DNA from: Beroe forskalii
Taxonomy: Eukaryota > Ctenophora > Nuda > Beroida > Beroidae
Reading direction: 5' to 3'
Assembly (NCBI GenBank): GCA_011033025.1
Contig: WFMF01000005.1
Span: 1,178,001 to 1,242,000 of the forward strand
Length of the DNA: 64,000 nucleotides
Below, piece after piece: positions 34,226 to 45,700 of this stretch (positions are counted from its first letter, which is position 1; every line of letters starts with the position of its first letter). A model generated the notes under the pieces. It searched no databases. It had not been told where the DNA came from and saw only the letters and a program-made list of their open reading frames with translations. A program made the translations under genes and the position numbers.

Positions 34226-34935
34226 TAAGCAGATTGCGCGCGCGTCTTTCAAAAGACTGCGCGTGTGTTTTTAAGTTCGCACGCGTTTCTCAAAAGTGCG
34301 CGCGCATCAGGCATCTTAAGACTCAAAAGTGCTCAGTGCGTGCGTAACTCAAAAATATGCGCACAACTTTTGAAATCAAATGTGCTCGCGCGTCTAGTCT
34401 CTCAAGGGTGCGCGCGCGTCCCACAAGAGTGCGCGCGCGTTTACCACATGTTACGTGTCCCTGTTTGTTCGCGCTTGCGCGCGCTTTTCTAAAGAGGCGC
34501 GCTTGCGCGCGCAAAATAAGGCTCCGTAACATGGAGTAAGCGCGCGTCTCTCAAGAGTGCGCGCGCGTCTCTCAAGAGTGCACGCGCGTCTCTCAAGAGT
34601 GCGTGCGCGTCTCTCAAGAGTGTGTGCGCGTCTCTTAAGAGTGTGTGCGCGTCTCTCAAGAGTGCGTGCGCGTCTCTCAAGAGTGCGTGTGCGTCTCTCA
34701 AAAGTGCGTGCGCGTCTCTCAAGAGTGCGTGCGCGTCTCTCAAAAGTGCGTGCGCGTCTCTCAAGAGTGCGCGCGCGTCTCTCAAGAGTGCGCGCACGTC
34801 TCTCAAGACTGCGCGCGCGTCTCTCAAGAGTGCGCGCGCGTCTATCAAGAGTGCGCGCGCGTCTCTCAAAAGTACACGCGCGTCTCTCAAGAGTGTGCGT
34901 GTATCTCTCAAGAGTGTGCGTGTATCTCTCAGCTC
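34226..34935 (+). repeat. 19-bp CpG-rich minisatellite
   Basis: From about 34535 to 34935 about twenty tandem units of GCGCGCGTCTCTCAAGAGT with few changes; degenerate copies reach back to about 34226. Units hold alternating purine-pyrimidine (Z-DNA-prone) GCGCGCG and a CTCAAGAG palindrome. Open frames in all three forward phases and the reverse encode only short Arg/Ser/Leu or Arg/Asp/Ala repeats and are not genes. Confidence 0.93.
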
Positions 34936-35221
34936 AAGAGAGTACGTAAAAATGTAACTTATTATTGAAATATAATGACGAAACGTCACATAACCTACAC
35001 TGTAATCATTATTGGACAAGTCATGATCAAATTGATTTGCAATATTTACAATTACATTATTCAAACTTCAACTCGAGGATAATATTCAATCAACTAATTA
35101 GATAAAGTAGCACTAAGCCTAACACTAACAGTACAATTGCAATTACAAATAACAAGGATACTATCAAGTTCAAATATGATACAATAGAGTTGAAACTTGA
35201 AATTGGTGATTGGTGAAGTTG

Positions 35222-35306
35222 TTGTCAGACGTTGTCTGACCATTATTTCAGTGAAATAAGCCTTCCGCGCCCACCGAAGGCGAAGGGGTCAGACAACGTC
35301 TGACAA
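35222..35306. repeat. Multi-hairpin with perfect 20-bp arms
   Basis: TTGTCAGACGTTGTCTGACC at 35222-35241 faces its exact complement at 35287-35306. Each arm is itself a palindrome (GTCAGAC GTT GTCTGAC). The loop holds a further palindrome TTATTTCAGTGAAATAA. A diverged relative lies at about 35868-35920. It is probably a short MITE or its core. Confidence 0.75.
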
Positions 35307-36702
35307 TGAAGTTGAAAAAACCGACAATCTCAATATTCGACACATAATAGTCCTACAATGTTTGGTTTGTCATCGATCACAATCGTAAAAACATACATTC
35401 AAATTGTCATTGACAATTTGAGTGCATCATAAATTGTTGCCAAATATTAGAAAATCAGAAAATGGTCTTCACATTTGCTATCAATACATCACAGTATCAA
35501 AATTGACTTCAATTGCATCGGGTTATCTTATTTTAACTTTTAGTTTAAAAGGGTCATCAATATAAATAACGCATAAAATTTGGTTGCCGAAATTTGGTCG
35601 GACCAAACAACTATTAAGGTTATTATTGTGATGATAAAAACCAACCATCGTGACTACTGGATATGAAATATTGAATTAGTGTAAGAAAATATTATAGTGT
35701 ATGACAGATTTTCTCAGTGGTATAAGAAAAAAAAGGGTTAAGACTAAAGAGTAAACATGAGTTTAAATGTACGTCTCAAATGTCAAAAGCAACAGGTCGA
35801 AAAGTATTTAAGTCGGTTGAAAGGACCGGTAGAAAGAACGGAGTATTTTCCTGAAGTTTGGGCTGTCCGACGTTGTGTGGTCCCCTTTGAAAATGTGGGT
35901 CTGACAACATCAGACAAAGTTTGGGCGGTTTTCTCTCTTCTATCTTCCCAGTTCCCCTATCTCTCTTGAAGATTGAAACCATGATATGGAATTGCTACGC
36001 CATGAAAGGTCTTTGTTGAGACCATTTGACCCACTTTTCGACATGTTGCCTTTGACTTATGGGCGCACATACCAGTCAGAATATTCTCATTCCTCGAAGA
36101 GCCAACTCGTAATATTTTAGTTGATATAACTAAACACTTAAACTCTAAAATTAAAAAATTGGGGCTTGATACTTATACTAATAGGTAAATAGCTATATCT
36201 CAACGTTTCAAATACTTTAACAGTCATCATGAACTTGAAGTCAACATCAAACTTTTTAAATACTAACTAAAATACGAAATGGAGAATTTTAAATATCATA
36301 AATTCAAAATCTGTTTAATTAAGCAAAGTTTCATACAAAAATTCAGTAAAATTGGCTGAATTTACAGTTACAAATAAAACCCAAATATCTTCACGCTCAT
36401 AAGCCAGCAATGAGCACCTTTAACTATAGTTTTACTTTTAGTTCTGAAAACATTTTTAGTTTTATAGCGGACCCCACAATCCCACATCATCTCTCATTTG
36501 GTTTCGCAGATTTTGGGAAGGATGATTGATTAAAACATTACTGCCTAAGTGCCAATACCTATTTTGAGTCACAGTAGTCAGACATTATGACCAATTCTTT
36601 TTTAGATTCAAACCTTTCTTCTGGCGATCTCCAAGTTTACACAGCAGGTTATCAAAATACACGCACAACAGACAGAACCAAGTCTCTCAATCTAGGGAAA
36701 GG

Positions 36703-39700
36703 CTAATATTGCTCTAGGAAGTCTAACTTTAGTCCGCTGGGTATACTTATCATGGAAAAGTCCACATCTTTGGACTCGAAGGGGAATGTCAGAGGTTTGA
36801 TCTTGTTGGGATCCATCATTAGTTTCACTCCTGGTTCGATTGGACGCTGGTCTAGGATATACCTGGAGAGGATAGAATTGATAAGGTCACCGGAATCAGT
36901 GTATCGAATTCTGAGGTATCAGGAACAATGAACACTCTTGTATTGATTGATTGCACTCGCAATATGGGATCGTTCACATATTACGTAATCAATTTTTGGC
37001 CGATTTCAACCCCCCTCCCCCTCGTAATCAAGTTTACAGTAGTTTTATTTGTTACAATAACATGTAACGTAATCATTTGGAAATCCCCCTCCCCCTTTGG
37101 TGATTACGTAATATGTGACCGATCCCTATTTACAATATCTCACTCCAAACAACTAACAATTGTCCCTCGATAACTCACTTGATAACTGTCTGAGAGACCC
37201 TCTCTTCATACTCCGACGCAGGGGAGTAGAGAATCAGGAGTTTCTGGAGTTGCAGAGAGTTGAGGGAGTGGCACGTCTCGCAGATCACAGCGGCGTGATC
37301 CAGACTGGACTTGTTCATCTGGAGGAGTTGGGAGGCTTGCCGGATCTCAGCCAGGTTGGAGAGGATTCCACTCTCGTCCAGATCCAGCCCTCGCTCCCTC
37401 ACCCACTGCTCCAACTGGGACAGGTTGTACCTGGACAGAGAGAGTGAGAGGTTACAGTTTTGTTATGTACAAGAAGGTGTACCTGGACAGAGAGAGAGGT
37501 TATGTACAAGAAGGTGTACCTTGACAGAGATATGTTACAGTTTTGTTATGTTCGAGAAGAATTTAGAAAAAACAGCCAACAATTCATTGATCAACTGAAA
37601 CAACTTGTCGGCTGTCCAATGCCCATGATCAATCTCATACCACTAGGAAATACTAGAGATAACATGACTGGTACTATGCTATGTGCCATGATATATCCTA
37701 CCTAATCTGTATTCCCTTGCTCCAGTGACAAAGGTCCCGTCTCAGTATGAGGTTGTTCATGAGGGAGGCGTTGATGAAGTAGAGGACCTGTCCTACAAAC
37801 TGTCTGATCACGTGACTGCTGACACTCACTGACGTCATTAGCTGCAGGTAGAACTGTAACTTGGACACGATGGCAGCTGTGTCGTAGCCTTGGTGGTCCT
37901 GCCGTCGAACTGAAACAAAGGCATCTAGACACACGTTAATAACACGTAAAACATAGAGCAGCGCTTCAAGGATTGTACGCAATCAATATGGCAACATTAA
38001 ATATTGATTGCAAAAACTCGAAATTCCGACCCTTCTTACCTCCAGCGAAGCTGGTGTTCATGCCAGGAATGGAGTCTCTTTCCAGCATGCCCGGAATCAG
38101 CATGGGCTGGATATTTTCCTGAGCTAACTTGACTATGGTATGGAACACGTTGATACATTGGTCAGATACCAGGTTCCTGTAGTCTGACAGGTCGTAATTC
38201 TTCAGCGAGAATTCCTTCATTCCGGGCGTCAAACGGCTGTTGTAGAGCTGAGATTGAGTTGAAGTGTTAAGTAAGAGTAGGGAGTAGAGTGGGGCGAGTA
38301 GAGTGAGGGGATTAAGGTGAAGACTGAAGAGAAAATTGTAGAGCAGCTGTGAAAAATTGAGTGATGGGAATAAAAGGGCCCAAGTGGGGCGGTGTAAAAT
38401 CACAAAAAATAAAACCCACCTCTTCGCCTGAAAACTGAGTGAGATTCTGTAGTAAGGTAAGACAGTTGGCAAGCCAGAATACGGAGATAACAGCATCTTT
38501 ACTCTGCTTCCGAGTCACAGCGGTTATGCCTGTTTAGTGGAGATTTAACCCATTTAGTTGAAGCTCAAACCCTATTTCAAGCATTAATCGTTCATCTCAA
38601 TTTTCGAACACAGGACTCAGAAATTACACAATCAAATATATAAATCTCAAGCCAAATAATTAATCAATATCTGGCAAAATCCCTGGAATTCAGAAACATG
38701 CTCTGGTACCTCTGATAATGATATTATCAATACGGTACCTGTAATGAGCGCAGTGAGAAGTTCCTGTATCCTTCCCTCGTCGTTGCAATGGTCGGCGTAC
38801 CGCACACACATGAACATAACGTGAGCCACCAGACCCGGCTTACACCCCGGACCTGAAGTTGGAGTGCTGCAGTGCAGTCATTGATTGATCGTAGGTTGAT
38901 CGCAGTGATCAACTTACAAGAGTTCAAGTTCAATCAACGGTATGATTGGATTCCAAAATATAAATGAAAAGATTGACTTCCAGGTAAGATAAAAGTAGCG
39001 TTATCGCCCTGTACCGGTAACGAGTTCAGTCCTGAGTTGGGTTATCAGCTTCTTGACGAGTCTAGAGTCGTCCTCCCGTTTACAGGCGAACATGCCCCGG
39101 AACTCCTGCTTTCTCTGCTTCACTCCGGAGCTCTGTCTGATGAGCTTCTTCTCGGGGTGCTTGGGGGTGCCTGAACAGTCAAAAGTGAGGAAATCAGGGC
39201 GAGTTGAGTAGAAGAGTAAAATTTAATGAACTGTAGCATTTGGTAAAAATTTTACAGGTTCGTAGTAGCTAGAGTCAGAAGCAATTTACACACAATGACA
39301 ATGTACTCCTGTACTGAGTACTACTTTAGCTGTACAATTTAATAATGTACAATGCACATGTTCTGCCACCCACCTGCATCCCGTGGAGGCATGGCATTGT
39401 GGAGCTTGGTGATGTCAGCCAGCAGTTTGATGTTCTCCTCAACCTTAGACTCCACCTTGTTCTGCAGGTCAACGTCTTCCTTAGACCGGATGTTGTGCTA
39501 AGGAGAAACACGGTTTGAGGAGACATGGAGGAGTAATGGTAATGTTCTATCTCACCATACCCCACGGTCTGGTAATCGGCACCACGTCACCAGGCACCTT
39601 CACCCATGGCAACACAGCATTGACTCTGATCTTGCAATAAAAAGTATGATTTTGAGATATGACCCTGTCCCCTATAATAGTCTTAGATCTGGAATTGTAC

Positions 39701-42700
39701 GGACCTTGTTGTTAAGTTTGGAAGCATCACTAAACAGGGAAACTCTCAGCTGATCAAGATGCGACTTAATTTTGTCTTGGGCTTGCTGTGGAGGGACAGG
39801 AAGTTAGAAGATTGATTTTAATCACTTATTCAGCAAATTCAATTGAACAATTCAACATTATAGGGATAATACTACAGAAACATCATATTCTGTCACCCAT
39901 CGTCACCTATTTGACACCCAGTGTCAGCCATCTGACACCCAGTGTCACCCATCTGACACCCAGTGTCACCTATATATGACACTGCACCCGGTGTCACCTA
40001 TCTGACATCTGGTCTCACCTTTCTGACACCCAGTGTCACCTATAACTGTCACCCATCCGACACCTACTGTCACCTATCTGACACCCAGTGTCACCTATAT
40101 CTTAACCCATTTTCACCCATCTGACACCCAGTGTCACCTATCTGACACCCGGTGTCACCTACCCGAGGGTTGCGGGTGTTGGCTATTTCCTTCAGCAGGA
40201 TATCCCTCACTGTCGCCAGTCTGAGTTCCATCTGCTCGTACTTCTTCCGCACCTCCGCCTGCTCGTCCACCGCCTCCATCAGCTCGTCCGTCATCCGGTC
40301 CAAGTCCTCTTTCAGCTGCACGTTCTCTACGATAATCTCCTCCAGACGACGCCTCTCGTTGTCCTGGTAACACACGAGGGTTGTAACACGAGGGGATTGG
40401 ACCGAGGGAGGGTAGGAAGAGCAGGAGTTATATGAATAGAAGGAAGAATGGCGTTCATTCCAATACTCACATCAACAGGGTAGATCTTATCTCCTCCGTT
40501 CACAACGATGGCGTTCTGGTTTTGAGCAGACTCCTTTAATTCCGCTATTGTCTGATGAGAGATAAAAGAGGTGTTTTCAGTAGGGGATGCAAATTAAAGC
40601 CAGTTATAGAAAGTGCATGATTCTCAAGAAAATAAGCGGATCGACTAACATGCTCCTTGGATAGAATATCAATAGCATCATGATAGAACTACAATTGCTA
40701 TTGAGAACAAGACGAGGAGCTACACTTAGAGTATAATAAGGAAAGGCATAGCTGAAGAAAGTAAAACGTAGCATTTCTTCTAATTCTAATCATGATTCAA
40801 GAACATAGTTTTATGGAACACCATGCAATCATATGAGTAACTCACACACAAACACACAGTAGTATAATATTTTGTTCTAGGTAAGTAGGTAGATGCTGGC
40901 TGTTCGCGTCCCCCGTTACCTTGTACGCCAGATCGAGTTTCAGCCTCAAGTCCTCACTAATCTCCTCAGTACTGATCAGCATGTCACTGTCGAAGCTGGA
41001 AAACCTCTCTGATTCGCTGTGATCCCTCCCCTGTGAGAAGGTGGAGTCCCTATAGCAACTGTAGCCTCCAGTAGCGTCACTCTGTCTGACTACAGACGCA
41101 GGACTGTTGTTTGCTGCCGTCAGGTAGCTGCCTTGCTCCGGCCCCCGCTCGTCTCCCGGATACAAGGCTACGCGGCTCTGCTCACCACATTCTGGAGATG
41201 GGGATGTGATCTCGGAGGAGGATGTTACCAAGTTCAGGAAGTCTCTGAGTTGGTCCACTTCCGGAACAAGACCCGAGCAGTGAGCTGGGATGTAGAAACT
41301 GGAGAGCAGTTTGGTGGTTTCCGATTGTTGTCGCACTAGTTCCGTGATTTGTTCCTGGTGTTCCTCTACTTCGAGATCTGACAAATCAACTTGAATTCCT
41401 GAGTCTCTGTTTGTAATCTCCAGTTGTGAAGCGGTGGATATCGTTTCCACATTACACTGCACAGCCATATCAGTCACATGACAGTCATCTGATTCCATCC
41501 CGATGGCACTGTCATTGCTACAGCTCTCCAACTCGTTGTCATGGTGACTGAAGGTTTCGATGTGTGGTAACGCGTTGTGCTGCGTAGCAACGTGATGTCT
41601 CACGCGTGAGGCTTGCGTGGCGCTGCTCACAAGTGTTGGTCTGCTATATTGCGTGATGTTATGACGTGTTTCGGGTCCATAACTCTGAGTTGATGAGTCC
41701 TTTGAAGTTGGGCTGATCACCTGAGTGCTCTGGTCTCTGTAGGTTCTCTTAGTATCCTGAAAAAATGGGACTGCACTGGTCCGAGAATTCCATCAATATC
41801 CCACGATCCGGCGACAATCTCCCTCAGTTGCCAACCGGCACTTTTCCAAAGAGTGCGTTTAATAATCAATCATGAACACGCAGTACGAACTACGATTGAA
41901 CGATTATTCAAAAGTCGGAACGAATACAGCAAGGATGAAGATGAGATTCATGAAGACGGCAAAAAGGTGAGATAACAAAGAGCAAAAAATGCAAGAAAGA
42001 ACGCGAGTATGCATGATTGCATGGGCGATTAGACATAGAAGCTTTCCATATCTATAGATTACTAGATTACCAGATTAATATCAAAAACGATGCGATGGAT
42101 CTCTGTGGCGGATTATCCAAGGATTATTAATGTTTAATCGAAGAATAATTAAATATTACTTATTTCCCAGCAAGGCAACAAACAGCAACCACAGCAATTG
42201 ATTTTTTAAAGCTTTGAACTTTCTAACTTAACAAAACACCAAAATAATCAGTATTGCTAAATGATAAACACTTTTTATCTGGGTGTTGGATTGCTGGGTG
42301 AAATTGCCAGTTTTTAATTTTATATTTCAAATCGTTAGAATAAAGCTAACAAGTTTGACAAGTAGAGCCTTAATCCACCACAGATGCAGATGGTGGACCA
42401 CCCTGTTCAAAACTAAAACTAAACAGAACTTTACTCAGCATGTTAAGCAACTCAGCGAACACAGAATGAGAAAATAACGCCACAGAAATCACTGAAACAA
42501 ATAGCACGTGACACGTAGCGCGTTACATGTAACACACTCAGCAGAACACGTGACAGGTATCGCAGGCACCGCGTGATACACCTCACTACCTTGTTAGCTC
42601 CCTCCAGATCCGCTGTCAGTTGGTCTCTGAGCTGCTCCAGGTCTGTGATCTTACTCCGGAGATCACAGGCTGCAGTAGTTGCTGGTGGAGGTTGTAGGAG

Positions 42701-45700
42701 GGCAGCAGGGGAGGTTAGACCGCTGGAGAGTGCCCCGGGTTCCGGCATAACTTCACTTGTCACGCTGCTCAACTCGTCTCGTTCATCAGACGAGTCTTGC
42801 CAATGACCGTGCATCATCTCCTTAGTTACGAGACAACGTTACAACAGCTCCATAGTAACATCATATCCGTAATAACACGACATTCATAAACAGGGGTTGT
42901 TGAAAAACTTAATCTTACAACAACAGACACAGTAGATTGTAATGAATTTGTTATTCATGCAATGCATCATAACACCATGCAAATTTTAGTTTGTATTACA
43001 GTATGATGTTAAATTCGTTAATTAACAACATTGAATTTGAACATCCCACAACGCAGGATTTTTCTGAAATTATCCGTCGACCTGATAGCCGCAATGCAGC
43101 AGTAACAGAATCAAAGCAATCCGAAACATCCACGGCTACTCTGCGCTGGGTGCATAATATGCCCCATTCTTTAGGCAGCAGGTGTTTTCTACATCAATGA
43201 CACCGCTAGCTTTTTGTTTTGCCGTTTCTACAACTCCAAATATTCCACATTCTCAGTTGAATGTTAATGTCACATATATCCTCAACACAATGGTAGGTAC
43301 CTGTAGCTCTTTGACTTGTTTCTGGAGGTTGGAGTTCTCCACTATGATGTTCTGGTGATGCTCCCGTTCAGAGTTAATGTCTCGCGTCATGCTCTGCTGC
43401 AGCTCCGTGTACCTTTCTGTGAATAGCAAAAATATCATTCTGGGTGTAGCTGTGTAGGTACAGGTGTTCAAAGTTTGGATACAACTGGGACAAAGGTTTG
43501 TCTGTTAATAAATAGCAATGAGCTTCATCGCCTACATACCATTGTACAATCTACGAGTAGGTATGAATGATCATGTCATATTTGACAAAAGGCCACAGCA
43601 ATTTCAGGACGTGTTTAATATTTGGACTTCAATTAGGCAACAACTTACCGAGGCTGAGAATCTTGTCTGCCTCAGCAGACTCCCTGGCCTCCTTGACCTC
43701 CTCCTCCAACTCCCTGATACGCTCCTTCAACACGTCTACCTCCTGAAAACGTGAGAGAAGAGAGTAACGATCTAAAGAGATAATATGAGCAATCAAGGAT
43801 TTAATTGATTATCTAAATAAGAAGTACTTTGGTAAAGTGAAAAACAAACTGTCAACTGATCGACATATCCCCAGCAGTTTTTAAGCATACTTTGTCACTG
43901 TCAATCGCCAGGTTTCACACAAAATTTATAAGAGTTACAACTTACATCTTGCTCTTCTCCCATCCTTGTCATCTCATGTTTGAGTTCCATGAAGTCATCC
44001 CTCAGTATCCGCAACTCTTCTGAAGTTTGTTTTGCTTCCTTTTCTACTGTCTCCTTGCATCTGAGGGAGAATCACCCCATCAAACTTTAGCACATATAAA
44101 TGAGGAGTCGGCAAAAGATCAATGTAGTTGTACGGTCCATAGAGTTAAATAATGGTCCTCAAACATACCTCTCTCCCACAAATTTTATGCAAATGTTTTC
44201 GTTATCACTTCAAAAGTTCTAGTTTAAATACTTAATAAATTCGTCTGCATTGGGCACTGCATCACTAGCCTCACCTAGTCTGAATGAGGAGCTGTTTCCT
44301 AACTGCAGCTAGTTCCTCTAGAGCGTACTTAGCTTCCTGCATCAGACTAGTCTTCTCTGATATCATCTCATTGTTCTTCAGCTGATAACGGAATGTTATG
44401 AGAAACACTTATTATTTGTTGGCAGCTTTTAATCTTGACTCATAAGTAATAATGGATAACATGACTATTGGTAATGGGTCAATGGTAGGTATTGGAAACA
44501 ATAAAAGAGTAAAAGCGTGTTATGATGTTTGATGGGCGAACAACGCAGTTTCACCAGATTAATTAAATACAGCAGCCTTCAACTAACAAGCCCTTATCAT
44601 GACGAAAAACTAGAGATATTATTTGTTGATCGGATTTTGGCGAAGAGTCCTGACTCCTGTTTCATAATCAGTCATTATTTTAAAGTCATTTTTTCCTATC
44701 ATGAAGTTCGAAATAAGGTTTTAAAATAATATCGGTTTATTAGCGAAAGACTGGGTACTTTGCAACCTATTACTCAACTAATTCCATTTGAGTAGTTGAG
44801 GTTTGTGCATTGATTATTTGGATAATGGATATTGGTAGCTGGTACATTGTTTTTTGGTGAAATTATGAGCACTTGTGACTTTGAATCCTGAACAAGCAAC
44901 TACTGATCATTAGCGAAGGAAGGACTAAACTACGGCAGCAAACGTTCCTAACTTCAGAACATAGACGCTGTGTCCTTTCTACGATAAACAAGCTTTGAGG
45001 AAGAACCGCGCTGATTCACAGACCAGAAATAGCCAATTTGAGAGAAATCAGCCGGGCGGATTTACCACATTCCTTCCCTCCCTCTAGGGAACTTGGCGCT
45101 TATTTGGTGAAAATTCTCAGGGCTTATCACCTGCGGTGCCCTTAACCTCAAAACATTCTCCCCTTGACAGGAATTCCAGGTAGAATGTGCTCTGGCACCG
45201 CTGAAAATGGGGAATTATTCTACCCCACTATTTTCCGAGCTACTATATTAGTATATTGGAAATTATTCCTGGTTTTTCTTAAATTTCCGACGGCCATCTG
45301 TCATTTGACCTGGAAACTTTTTTCAAGATATTCAAAATGCTGTAAATTTAATAGAGCTAAACTTCTAAACAGTGGAATGGATGGCGAATGGTAACAATTG
45401 GAACTACGGAGCTAAAAATCAAACGCCTCGCAAGAATTGTATATTTCAAACAAGATTGTAAAGCACAACATTTAAAGTTAAATGTATAGCAGGGTAGTCG
45501 GTAGATGAGTATGACAAGGAATCATACGTCTTAAATCTGTGTTTATACTCTGTACTTTTTCATACAGTGCACACGCCTATACCATAGACTGTACTCACAT
45601 GAGTCTACGATTTGCAATGTCATTTGTGCTCGAAAAACCTAGATTTCAATAGACGAAGCATTCACATTTCATGATTGTTACGATGAACAAAGCTGGATCA

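Larger units (their letters stand above)
36703..39170 (-). other. MYO5: Myosin V globular tail (DIL domain)
   Basis: Exons 39015-39170 to 36703-36862 encode the cargo-binding domain, starting with [14 protein letters not shown] and including [43 protein letters not shown] and [12 protein letters not shown], all class V signatures. The protein ends [12 protein letters not shown]-stop, near the usual vertebrate C-terminus. This domain binds Rab and adaptor partners on vesicles. Confidence 0.95.

Noticed and set aside
34489-35064. ORFs of up to 191 codons over the 19-bp array
   Set aside because: A 19-bp unit without stops keeps all phases open; the products are simple repeats of Leu-Leu-Arg-Asp-Ala or Arg-Leu-Ser.
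35757-35969. Plus-strand ORF of 70 codons
   Set aside because: Overlaps the relatives of the CAGACGTTGTCTG hairpin; no domain seen.
45164-45394. Plus-strand ORF of 76 codons in a myosin V intron
   Set aside because: No domain, not supported by splice sites, opposite to the gene.
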